Source: Thioalkalivibrio sp. ALJ24 (GTDB taxonomy: Bacteria; Pseudomonadota; Gammaproteobacteria; Ectothiorhodospirales; Ectothiorhodospiraceae). Taken from it: 64,000 bases of DNA. The position numbers and the translations under genes are program-made. Location: NCBI RefSeq assembly GCF_000377785.1, contig NZ_KB898724.1:1-64000 (forward strand), read 5' to 3'. Numbering within the stretch: position 1 is the first letter of the stretch; every line of letters begins with the position of its first letter. Positions 15,744 to 23,290 of the stretch are shown in pieces. Below the pieces are notes generated by a model. It was not told where the DNA came from. It saw only the letters and a program-made list of their open reading frames with translations, and did not search any database.

Positions 15744-16362
15744 TCGCGCGCCTTTCCGGCGCCGGTGCGCCGAGCAGCAGGTCCTGCAGCGCCGGGGCCA
15801 GGCGCAGGATGGTGTCCGCGTCCTGTTCCGCGCGCGCCATCAGCAGGATGCCCTCCATCAGCGCGAGCCAGTGGTCGGCGAGGCGGGCGGTGTCGGTGCG
15901 TGCATCCAGTTCGCCGTGCGCGACGGCCGCGTCGAGGGCCGCGCGGAATTGCGCGCGGATCGCGTCCAGATGGCCCTGCATGGCTTCGCGCAGACGCGGG
16001 CTCTGCGTGCCGGTTTCCACCGCCAGGCTGCCGAACGGGCAGCCGGGCAGGCGGCCCTCCGCGGCCTGCATGCGAGTCTGAAACGCGTGTACCGCGTTCA
16101 CGAAGGCGGTGATCCGTCCGCGCAGTCCGGCGGGTCCGCGCAAAGCGGGCTGCAGGACCTCGGCCTCGAACTCGGTGTAAAGCACCTCCAGTGTGGCGAT
16201 GACCAGATCCTCCTTGCCCGGGAAGAAGTGATACAGGCTGCCGCGCCGGACGCCGGCGCGCTCGCAGATGCCGGCGATGCCCACCGAGCCGTAGCTGCGG
16301 GTGAGCACCAGACTGCGGGTGGCATCCATCAGGGCCTGTCGGCTTTGGTCTCCGGTTTTCAT
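15730..16362 (-). CDS. TetR family transcriptional repressor
   Basis: This 210-residue regulator has an N-terminal helix-turn-helix typical of TetR (SYGSVGIAGICERAGVRRGSLYHFFPGKEDLV) and an all-helical ligand domain. GRLPGCPFGSLAVETGTQSPRLREAM is the pattern of the NemR/YcdC-like subgroup that often senses electrophiles. The Cys in GCPFG is a candidate sensing residue. An 18-bp palindrome (16376-16393) lies 13 bases before its start, between it and a divergent unknown gene. It therefore probably represses itself and that gene. The downstream glycosyltransferase overlaps it. Confidence 0.92.
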   Translation of the reverse strand: MKTGDQSRQALMDATRSLVLTRSYGSVGIAGICERAGVRRGSLYHFFPGKEDLVIATLEVLYTEFEAEVLQPALRGPAGLRGRITAFVNAVHAFQTRMQAAEGRLPGCPFGSLAVETGTQSPRLREAMQGHLDAIRAQFRAALDAAVAHGELDARTDTARLADHWLALMEGILLMARAEQDADTILRLAPALQDLLLGAPAPERRANEHR

Positions 16363-16375
16363 GGTCTACAGTCTA

Positions 16376-16393
16376 GTTGACCGATCGGTAAAC
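16376..16393. promoter_or_regulatory. TetR-type operator palindrome
   Basis: GTTGACCGATCGGTAAAC is an 18-bp palindrome with two mismatched positions. Its perfect 10-bp core, ACCGATCGGT, is at 16380-16389. The embedded TTGACC could serve as a -35 element for the divergent gene at 16411, so bound repressor would block polymerase. Both flanking genes are within 20 bases. This is the classic geometry of a TetR self-regulatory site. Confidence 0.75.
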
Positions 16394-16410
16394 ACAAGGA
16401 GAACCCCGAC

Positions 16411-17163
16411 ATGAACGAAGCAGATGGCTTTGCAGCGGGCGGTTCGGGCCAGGGGTCTGCGCGGTCGGTGCAGGTGCCGGTGCGTTATGGCCGGACCTGG
16501 GACGATGGTTTTGGCGCCCGTGGGTGGAAGCTGGCCCTTCCCGGGCTGGGCGAGGATGTGATCGCCGCGACGCCGTTTACCGGCGAACGCATCCCCACTT
16601 CGGTCTTCGTGCATGACATCGTGGATCACCATCTGTGCGGCTTCGCGCTTTCGGGCTATCTCGACGAGGCGGGGGCGCTGATGCAGCTGGCGCTGCGCAC
16701 GGGCTCGGACCCGGTGGAGGACTATCGCCAGATGATCGACGAGGATCTGCTGCCCGGACGTCCGGTCGCGGACGACTGGCCGGCCCTGCTGCCGGAGGCC
16801 CTGCGGCCTGCCCCGGACGTGCCTCCTCATCCGCTGCACCTGCGCCGGCTCGGGCAGCAGTTCGGCCGGGGTGCGTTACGGGCGCTGCTGGTGTCCGGTT
16901 TCGTGCGGGCCGGGTATGTGCGCATGGAGGCGGCGTGCGCGTGCTGGGAAGGTTACGGACTGGAGACGCGGTCCCGCGCGGCGGTGGCGCTGGCCCTGCA
17001 GCGTCTGTTCGAGCGGGTGGACGAGGCCATGCGGTCGGCGGATGTACCGCAGGCGCAGGGGGTGTTCGAGATCGGAAACCGGCGGGTGGTCTATCGCGAT
17101 GCCGGGGAGACAGGGATGGACGAGGAACCCGTCCAGCGGATGGAGGACCCCGCCGGCACGTGA
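16411..17163 (+). CDS. Conserved protein of unknown function under TetR control
   Basis: This 250-residue protein has no signal peptide or membrane segment. Notable stretches are TSVFVHDIVDHHLCGFALSG, with clustered His/Asp that could bind metal, followed by RTGSDPVEDYRQMIDEDLL. There is a Cys pair in MEAACACWEG and a helical C-terminal part. I recall similar uncharacterised proteobacterial proteins but no named domain. An AAGGAGAACC ribosome site precedes ATG 16411. It is divergent from tetR across an operator and convergent with the HiPIP gene. Ligand-induced expression is likely. No activity can be assigned. Confidence 0.8.
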   Translation: MNEADGFAAGGSGQGSARSVQVPVRYGRTWDDGFGARGWKLALPGLGEDVIAATPFTGERIPTSVFVHDIVDHHLCGFALSGYLDEAGALMQLALRTGSDPVEDYRQMIDEDLLPGRPVADDWPALLPEALRPAPDVPPHPLHLRRLGQQFGRGALRALLVSGFVRAGYVRMEAACACWEGYGLETRSRAAVALALQRLFERVDEAMRSADVPQAQGVFEIGNRRVVYRDAGETGMDEEPVQRMEDPAGT

Positions 17164-17190
17164 CCGGCGGGGGACGAGCAGGTACGCGGA

Positions 17191-17520
17191 TCAGCCGCGC
17201 ACGTGGGCGTCGCACCAGCCGCCTTCGGCGACCAGGACGTTCTGGAACGCCTGATGGAAGCAGCCGCCGTAGCCGTCGGGGGCGTCGACATTTGCATCCC
17301 AGAACGCGCAGTTGTCGCAGCGCGCGCCGTCTTCGTACTGCGGATGGTCCGCGGCGTCGGCGGAATCGTTCACGTAGTCGTGCGCGTGACCGTCTTCGGC
17401 CTTCTCGTCCGCGGCGTGCAGGGACTGCGTACCCACCAGGCTCACCACCGGAATGGCGGCCACCGCGGCGGAAGCGCGGCGCAGGAAGGCACGGCGATCG
17501 GCGTTGTGCTTGTCGGACAT
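17191..17520 (-). CDS. High-potential iron-sulfur protein (HiPIP), Tat-exported
   Basis: This 109-residue periplasmic electron carrier holds one [4Fe-4S] cluster cycling 3+/2+. A twin-arginine signal, DRRAFLRRAS, precedes a hydrophobic core and an SLHA cleavage site near residue 36. Four cluster cysteines are at 68, 71, 87 and 103, within the HiPIP spacing range, and FHQAFQNVLVAEGGWC is a typical C-terminal half. HiPIPs serve electron transfer in purple and chemolithotrophic sulfur gammaproteobacteria. GGAGG lies 10 bases before ATG 17520. An upstream in-frame ATG at 17541 would add residues before the Tat motif and is less likely. Confidence 0.95.
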   Translation of the reverse strand: MSDKHNADRRAFLRRASAAVAAIPVVSLVGTQSLHAADEKAEDGHAHDYVNDSADAADHPQYEDGARCDNCAFWDANVDAPDGYGGCFHQAFQNVLVAEGGWCDAHVRG

Positions 17521-17803
17521 GGAAAACCTCCGTACTTGCATTTTGGTCGTGATTTTTTTCGTGCGACATCCGGGGTGTTTCCAAAAGTTCCCGGATGCCC
17601 GTTGGAGTATTGTAGACGTCTAGGGTTCCTGACGAAATTCATGACCCGTGGCATGGACCCCCGCGGGGTTTCCGATCGGTATCCCGTCGATGCATGAGGG
17701 TCCGGGATGATTCCGTGCGGGGCTCGGTAGCGTTCGGGCCTGGTTCCCCGGAAAAAGGTGGTAAGTTAAACTCCCAATATCATTTGACGCTCATGGAGTC
17801 CTT

Positions 17804-18340
17804 ATGAAGATGCGCAAGATGCTGATCGGCGTTGCCGTCGCCCCCCTGCTGGCCGCCGGTTCCGCCAGTGCTGACGGCATGGGCCTGAACCCCAGCTTTG
17901 CGATTCTGGGTGGCGGGGTCTGGACCGCCGAATCCGACCTGCCGGATAACAGCGCGTACGGTATCGAGATCGGCGCCGACTGCCTGCTGTTCCAGCCCGA
18001 CAACGGGGTGCTCCGCCATCGTCTGAGCGTGACCGAGTTCGATGACGGCCCGCTGGAGATGACGGGTGCCGAGCTGAACACCCACTGGGAGTTCGAGGTC
18101 GCGGACGACCTGACCATGGGGTTCGGTCCGGGGCTGGGCTACGTGAGCGCGAAGCTGGACGGTGACCGCAACGGCCTGTGGGCCGGGCAGTTCGGCGGCT
18201 CGGTGCAGTACGACATCGACGACACCATGTTCGTCGGCATGGAGGCGCGTTACCAGATCACTGAGAGTGACCGGTTCGACGGCACGCGCGAAGACATGGA
18301 CAACACGCGGGTGATGGCGAAGGTGGGCTTCAACTTCTGA
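17804..18340 (+). CDS. Small outer-membrane beta-barrel protein
   Basis: This 178-residue protein starts with a Sec signal peptide (MKMRKMLIGVAVAPLLAAGSASA). The mature part alternates polar and hydrophobic residues in short strands (LGYVSAKLDG, VQYDIDDTMFVGMEARYQI) and ends MAKVGFNF with the C-terminal Phe of barrel proteins. It resembles 8-stranded OmpA/OmpW-like barrels in size. The exact family is not recognised. A single Cys in the mature region is unusual. It has its own strong terminator at 18370-18399, so it is monocistronic. Confidence 0.8.
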   Translation: MKMRKMLIGVAVAPLLAAGSASADGMGLNPSFAILGGGVWTAESDLPDNSAYGIEIGADCLLFQPDNGVLRHRLSVTEFDDGPLEMTGAELNTHWEFEVADDLTMGFGPGLGYVSAKLDGDRNGLWAGQFGGSVQYDIDDTMFVGMEARYQITESDRFDGTREDMDNTRVMAKVGFNF

Positions 18341-18369
18341 GGGCCACCGCCTGGCAGGACCCCGCTGGA

Positions 18370-18399
18370 GGCCGTCCCGTCATCGGGGCGGCCTTTTTT
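18370..18399 (+). terminator. Rho-independent terminator of the barrel gene
   Basis: GGCCGTCCCG at 18370-18379 pairs with CGGGGCGGCC at 18384-18393 around a TCAT loop, with one G-T wobble. Six T follow at once. It lies 30 bases after the stop of the outer-membrane gene. Confidence 0.9.
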
Positions 18400-18488
18400 G
18401 TGTCCGTCGCCGTCCACACGGACTTGTGACGCCGTGCAAACTCCGACAGCATTGAAATCCGCCCCATCCACCCGGCCGGAGTCCGCCG

Positions 18489-21239
18489 ATGAATGATCCC
18501 CGCCCCGAAGCTTACCCGCACGCCGAGGAAGAGGGTGGCGAGGGGCCGCCGTGGCATGCGCTGGATCCGGATGAGGCCCTGCGCCGTCACGATGCCGCGC
18601 GCGAGGGGTTGAGTATCGAGGAGGCGCAGGCCCGGCTGGAGCGTTTCGGACCGAATGCCCTGAAGCCGCCGGAGAAGGCCGGGGTACTGCGGCGCTTCCT
18701 GCGCCACTTCCACAACATCCTGATCTACATCCTGGTGGTGGCCGCGATCGGCACCGCCCTGCTGGGTCACTGGGTGGATACCGGGGTGATCCTCGCCGTG
18801 GTCCTGATCAACACGCTGATCGGCTTCGTCCAGGAGGGCAAGGCGGAAAAGGCCCTGGACGCGATCCGCAAGATGCTCTCGCCGCAGGCGGTCGCGCTGC
18901 GCGGCGGCGAGCGCCGAGAGGTCCCGGCCGACAGCCTGGTGCCCGGGGACATCGTCTATCTCCAGGCCGGGGACCGCGTGCCGGCCGACATCCGCCTGCT
19001 GGAGACCCGCAACCTGCAGATCGAGGAGGCGGTGCTGACCGGCGAGTCGGTGGCGGTGGAGAAGAACACCGCAACGGTCGATGCGGGCGCCGATCTCGGC
19101 GATCGCAGCGGCATGGCGTTCTCGGGGACGCTGGTGTCCTTCGGCCGCGGCACCGGGGTGGTGGTCGCCACCGGCGGCGACACCGAGATCGGGCGCATCT
19201 CCACCATGCTGGGCGAGGTGGAGAGCCTCGAGACGCCGCTGGTGCGCCAGGTCGCGCAGTTCGGCCGCTGGCTGGCCGGCGTCATCATCGTGATCTCGGC
19301 GGCGACCTTCGCCTTCGGCTTCTGGGTGCGCGATTACCCGCTGGACGAGATGTTCCTGGCGGCCGCCAGTCTGGCGGTGTCCACCATCCCCGAGGGCCTG
19401 CCGGCGATCCTGACCATCGCCCTGGCCATCGGGGTGCAGAAGATGGCGCGGCGCAATGCGATCATCCGCAAGCTGCCGGCGGTGGAGACCCTGGGTTCGG
19501 TATCGGCGATCTGCTCCGACAAGACCGGGACCCTGACCCGCAACGAAATGACCGTGCAGGCCCTTCTGACCGGCGCCGGCGAATACGGGGTCAGCGGGGT
19601 CGGTTATGCGCCGCACGGCGATTTCACCCGTGACGGGGTAGAGGTGGAGCCGACGGATGCCCCATGTCTGGAAGAGGTCCTGCGCGCCGGCTTGCTGTGC
19701 AACGACGCGGAGGTCTTCGAGAAGGACGGCCAGTGGGTGATGCAGGGCGACCCGACCGAGGGGGCGCTGGTGACCGCGGCGTTCAAGGGCGGGTTGAGCT
19801 CCCGGCGGGAACACGAGGGCCTGCCGCGCACCGACGTGATCCCGTTCGAATCGGATCACCGTTACATGGCGACCCTGCATCACGATCACGACGGCCACGG
19901 GCGGATCTATCTGAAGGGGGCGCCGGAGCGGGTGCTGGAGCTGTGCGAGCACCAGGCCACCGCCGACGGTCGCGAGCCGCTGCGCGCGGATGAGTGGCAT
20001 GCGGCGATGGATGCGATCGCCGCACGCGGTCAGCGCCTGCTGGCCATCGCCCGGCGCGCCACCACCGCCGAGCAGCGCGAGCTGACCTATGGTGACGTGG
20101 AACAGGGCGGTTTCGTCCTGCTGGCGCTGGTGGGGATCATTGATCCGCCCCGCGACGAGGCGATCGCCGCGGTGGCCGAGTGCCAGCGGGCCGGGATCCG
20201 GGTCAAGATGATCACCGGCGACCACGCGGCCACCGCGCGGGCGATCGGCGAACAGCTGGGCCTGCGCGGCGAGGGCGGCACCCTGACCGGGCAGCAGCTG
20301 GAGGCCATGGATGACGACGAACTGGCGCGCGCGGTGGAAGACACCGATGTGTTCGCGCGCACCACGCCGGAGCACAAGCTGCGGCTGGTCAAGGCCCTGC
20401 AGGGTAACGGCCGCATCGTGTCCATGACCGGGGACGGGGTGAACGACGCGCCGGCCCTCAAGCGCGCGGATGTCGGCGTGGCCATGGGGCACAAGGGGAC
20501 CGAGGCGGCCAAGGAGGCCTCGGAGATGGTGCTGGCGGACGACAACTTCGCCTCCATCGCGCATGCGGTGGAGGAAGGGCGTACCGTCTACGACAACATC
20601 CGCAAGGCCATCCTGCACATGCTGCCCACCAATGCCGGGCAGTCACTGACCATCATGATGGCGATCCTGATGGGCCTGGCCCTGCCCCTGACCCCGGTGC
20701 AGGTGCTGTGGGTCAACATGGTGACCTCGGTGACCCTGGCGATGGCGCTGGCCTTCGAGCGCACCGAGCCGGGGGTGATGGGCCGTCCGCCGCGTGCGCC
20801 CGACACCCCGCTGCTGTCGGGCTTTTTGCTGTGGCGCATCCCGTTCGTGGCCATCCTGTTGTGGCTGGGGACCTTTGGCCACTTCGTGTACATGGAGGAG
20901 GTGCTGGGGGTGGCCGATGATCTGGCCCGCACCGTGGCCATCAACACCCTGGTGGCCGGTCAGGCCTTCTACCTGCTGAACCTGCGGCTGATCCATCAGC
21001 CGGTGCTGGTGGGTGGCGAACTGTTCCGCTCGCGGGCGATGTGGATCGCCATCGGCGTGCTGGTCGTGCTGCAGCTGACCTTCACCTACGTGCCGGTGAT
21101 GAACACCCTGTTCGGCACCACCGCGATCGATGCCGGTGACTGGGCGCGTATCCTGATGTTCGGGCTGGCGGTGTTCCTGATCGTGGAAGGCGAGAAGCTG
21201 GTGTTCCGGCGCATGGGCTGGGCCGGGGCCGGGACCTGA
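18489..21239 (+). CDS. P2-type cation-transporting ATPase
   Basis: This 916-residue inner-membrane ion pump has an N-terminal cation-ATPase domain (HALDPDEALRRHDAAREGLS). The actuator motif is TGES, the phosphorylation motif SDKTGTLTRN has Asp at residue 344, and the hinge is TGDGVNDAPALKRADVG. The TM4 ion-site motif TIPEGLPAILTIALAIG matches SERCA/PMR1-type pumps. In TM6 the sequence is LWVNMVTSVTLAMALAF: the Asn is kept but the Asp found in Ca2+ pumps after it is replaced by Ser. The transported ion (Ca2+, Na+, K+ or Mg2+) is therefore uncertain. It stands as a single transcription unit. Confidence 0.92.
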   Translation: MNDPRPEAYPHAEEEGGEGPPWHALDPDEALRRHDAAREGLSIEEAQARLERFGPNALKPPEKAGVLRRFLRHFHNILIYILVVAAIGTALLGHWVDTGVILAVVLINTLIGFVQEGKAEKALDAIRKMLSPQAVALRGGERREVPADSLVPGDIVYLQAGDRVPADIRLLETRNLQIEEAVLTGESVAVEKNTATVDAGADLGDRSGMAFSGTLVSFGRGTGVVVATGGDTEIGRISTMLGEVESLETPLVRQVAQFGRWLAGVIIVISAATFAFGFWVRDYPLDEMFLAAASLAVSTIPEGLPAILTIALAIGVQKMARRNAIIRKLPAVETLGSVSAICSDKTGTLTRNEMTVQALLTGAGEYGVSGVGYAPHGDFTRDGVEVEPTDAPCLEEVLRAGLLCNDAEVFEKDGQWVMQGDPTEGALVTAAFKGGLSSRREHEGLPRTDVIPFESDHRYMATLHHDHDGHGRIYLKGAPERVLELCEHQATADGREPLRADEWHAAMDAIAARGQRLLAIARRATTAEQRELTYGDVEQGGFVLLALVGIIDPPRDEAIAAVAECQRAGIRVKMITGDHAATARAIGEQLGLRGEGGTLTGQQLEAMDDDELARAVEDTDVFARTTPEHKLRLVKALQGNGRIVSMTGDGVNDAPALKRADVGVAMGHKGTEAAKEASEMVLADDNFASIAHAVEEGRTVYDNIRKAILHMLPTNAGQSLTIMMAILMGLALPLTPVQVLWVNMVTSVTLAMALAFERTEPGVMGRPPRAPDTPLLSGFLLWRIPFVAILLWLGTFGHFVYMEEVLGVADDLARTVAINTLVAGQAFYLLNLRLIHQPVLVGGELFRSRAMWIAIGVLVVLQLTFTYVPVMNTLFGTTAIDAGDWARILMFGLAVFLIVEGEKLVFRRMGWAGAGT

Positions 21240-21278
21240 TCCGGCCGCGGCCGGATCAGTGGGCCGATCAATGGCCAA

Positions 21279-21791
21279 TCAATGGGCGTGGGTGACCCAC
21301 TCCTCGCCGGTGGCCTCTTCCCAGTCCTCGGGCGTGGGGGTGTTGCGGTCGTATTCCAGCCAGGCCTCGTAGACCTCGTCGGGCCAGTGTGACTGCAGCC
21401 AGTAGATGATCGCCTCGGCGTCTTCCTCGTCGATCTGTTCCTCGAACGAGGGCATGGTGCCGCCGCGGGCCTGACCGCCGTAACGGATCATGTCCTTGAG
21501 CTGCCACCAGGGGTGGTGCCAAGTATGGGCCGAGCCGTCGAGCGGCGGCGGGGGCCAGTTGCCCTGCTCGTCCGGCTGTCGCCAGTTCTCCGCGCCTTCG
21601 CGGTTCTCGCCGTGACAGGCCACGCAGTACTGCTGATAGAGGTTTTCCCCGCGCGCGAGGATTTCGGGGTTGTCGGTGCGTTCGCGGTGCTCCGGTTCGC
21701 TCGACCAGAACCCGCCGTCACACCCGGCCAGCAGCAGGGGCAGGACCAGCAGCGGGCCCAGCCGCAGCGAGGTGCGCAGGGGCGCGGTCAT
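21279..21791 (-). CDS. Lipoprotein c-type cytochrome
   Basis: This 170-residue lipoprotein has the lipobox LLAGC (Cys24) and one haem c site, CVACH at 56-60. The probable axial Met is in RGGTMPSFEEQIDEEDAEAI. Trp- and acid-rich loops (PPPPLDGSAHTWHHPWWQLKDMI) are like the cytochromes found with copper/oxidase systems, but no partner enzyme lies nearby. The ATG overlaps the stop of the upstream repeat protein as ATGA, so the two are translationally coupled. It is probably a membrane-attached periplasmic electron-transfer protein. Confidence 0.9.
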   Translation of the reverse strand: MTAPLRTSLRLGPLLVLPLLLAGCDGGFWSSEPEHRERTDNPEILARGENLYQQYCVACHGENREGAENWRQPDEQGNWPPPPLDGSAHTWHHPWWQLKDMIRYGGQARGGTMPSFEEQIDEEDAEAIIYWLQSHWPDEVYEAWLEYDRNTPTPEDWEEATGEEWVTHAH

Positions 21792-22438
21792 TCGGATCCC
21801 CCGCTGTCCGGCCCGTCTTCCGGCGCGTCGTCCGGTTCGTCGTCCCCGCCGAAGGCATCACGGACCCCACCCCAGGCGTCGCGGGAGCCGTCGCGGATGC
21901 GGCCCCAGGCGTCCTGCGACCCGTCGCGCACGCCATCCCAGGCCTCGCGGGAACCTTCGCGTACGCTGCCCCAGGCGTCGCGCGAGCCGTCCCGCACCCC
22001 TTCCCAGGCCTTGCGCGAGCCGTCGCGGATCGAGCCGCCGGCGCGTCCGCTGCGCAGTTCCATCTCGTCGTACCAGGCGGCGAGGGCGTCACGTTCGTCA
22101 TCCAGCGCCTCCAGGGCCCGATCGCGCCGCTCACGGGCGTCGTCGGCCAGATCTTCCCGGGCCTCGTCGGCCTCCCGGTGCAGGCGCTGCAGGGTGTCAT
22201 CCATCGCGTCCAGGGTGTCCCGGGTGCGTTCGCGCGCGGTCTCGTCGCCTTCCTCGGCATCGCGCTGCAGCTGTTCGCGGCGCTGCTGCCAGTCCTCGCG
22301 CAGGGCCTCCATGGTTTCGCTGGTGGTCTCGGCGACGCTGTCTTCGTCGGCCAGGGCCGTGGTAGCCAGCGGCAGCGCGACCAGCAGGCCGAGAATGGCC
22401 GACACAAGCAGTTGTGCGGCAGGATTGCGGTTCATCAT
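21788..22438 (-). CDS. Exported helical protein with five 11-residue repeats
   Basis: This 216-residue protein begins with a signal peptide (residues 5-30, cleavage near ALA). Residues 35-125 form a charged helical or coiled-coil region. Residues 137-191 are five uninterrupted 11-residue repeats of the form (I/V)R(D/E)GS(R/Q)xAWxx, followed by VRDAFGG. The tail is Asp/Glu/Gly/Pro-rich. 11-residue periodic amphipathic helices occur in LEA-type and membrane-surface proteins. No named family is recognised. It is upstream of and overlaps the cytochrome c gene by 4 bases. Function is unknown; periplasmic surface binding is a guess. Confidence 0.8.
   Translation of the reverse strand: MMNRNPAAQLLVSAILGLLVALPLATTALADEDSVAETTSETMEALREDWQQRREQLQRDAEEGDETARERTRDTLDAMDDTLQRLHREADEAREDLADDARERRDRALEALDDERDALAAWYDEMELRSGRAGGSIRDGSRKAWEGVRDGSRDAWGSVREGSREAWDGVRDGSQDAWGRIRDGSRDAWGGVRDAFGGDDEPDDAPEDGPDSGGSE
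21866..22030 (-). repeat. Five tandem 33-bp coding repeats
   Basis: These bases encode the five 11-residue units of the repeat protein. The units differ at synonymous and a few replacement positions, so the array is old enough to have diverged but the register is strictly kept. Confidence 0.85.
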
Positions 22439-22461
22439 GGATTCTCCGGATGCTTCGAACT

Positions 22462-22477
22462 GTCCACCATGGTAGAC
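22462..22477. promoter_or_regulatory. Imperfect palindrome in a divergent promoter region
   Basis: GTCCACCATGGTAGAC matches its reverse complement at 14 of 16 positions. It lies 24 bases before the repeat-protein gene and 60 bases before the divergent glycosyltransferase gene, so it is placed to control either. No factor is suggested. Confidence 0.35.
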
Positions 22478-22536
22478 GAGTGCGGCCCGATGGAGTTTCC
22501 CGAGGAAGGGGCGTCAGGCCACGAGGAGGTGAATCC

Positions 22537-23289
22537 GTGAAATTCGACGCTTTTGTCCGCGGCGCTCCGGGCCTGTCCGTGATCATCCCCGCATGGAACG
22601 AGGCCGAGTGGCTGCCACGGACCCTGGCCGCGGTCCAGGGGGCGCTGGCCGGTGTCGAACGGGACAGCGAGATCATCGTGGTCGACAATGCCTCTACGGA
22701 TGCCACCCCGGAGATCGCGCAGCGCGCGGGCTGCCGGGTGGTGTACGAGCCCGAACGTCGGATCAGCCGGGCGCGCAATGCAGGAGCCGCGGCGGCGCGC
22801 GGCGACTACCTGGTGTTCGTCGATGCCGATACCTGGCCCGATGCCGAACTGCTGCAGGCCACGCTGGACGCGCTCGACAGCGAAACGGTGTGCGGTGGTG
22901 GGGCCCGGGTGGCCTTCGATCATCTCGACCACCGCATCTATCGCTGGGGGGCGGCCGCATGGAATGCCCTCGCCGCGCGCCTGGGGCTCGCGGCGGGCTG
23001 CTACGTGTTCTGCACCCGCGAGGCGTTCACGGCGTCGGGTGGCTTCAGCGAGGCGGTCTACGCGGGCGAGGAGGTGTTCCTGTCACGGGTGCTGAAACGC
23101 CGGTGCCGGGCGCGCGGGCAGCGCTTCGAGATCCTGCAGGCACCGGTGCTGACCTCGGGGCGCAAGGAGGAATGGTTCCCCCCCGTGCGTCACGTGCTGG
23201 TGGTGCTTCAGGTGCTGCTGTTGCCCTGGAGCCTGCGTTCGCGGCGTCTGAGCTGGTTCTGGTACACCCGCCCTCGGCGCAAATCCTGA
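22537..23289 (+). CDS. Family 2 glycosyltransferase
   Basis: This 250-residue GT-A enzyme has the nucleotide-sugar fold LSVIIPAWNEAEWLPRTL, VDNASTDATPEIAQRAG, and a metal-binding D-x-D (VDADTWPDAELL). A C-terminal hydrophobic stretch (HVLVVLQVLLLPWSL) could touch the membrane. GTG 22537 was chosen because AGGAGGT lies just before it and homology begins 12 residues later; the frame is open further upstream without a ribosome site. Substrate is unknown. Confidence 0.88.
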   Translation: MKFDAFVRGAPGLSVIIPAWNEAEWLPRTLAAVQGALAGVERDSEIIVVDNASTDATPEIAQRAGCRVVYEPERRISRARNAGAAAARGDYLVFVDADTWPDAELLQATLDALDSETVCGGGARVAFDHLDHRIYRWGAAAWNALAARLGLAAGCYVFCTREAFTASGGFSEAVYAGEEVFLSRVLKRRCRARGQRFEILQAPVLTSGRKEEWFPPVRHVLVVLQVLLLPWSLRSRRLSWFWYTRPRRKS

Positions 23290-23290
23290 G

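Noticed and set aside
18330-20618. A 762-codon minus-strand frame opposite the P-type ATPase
   Set aside because: It is a shadow frame with no family similarity, and the plus-strand ATPase motifs are intact throughout.
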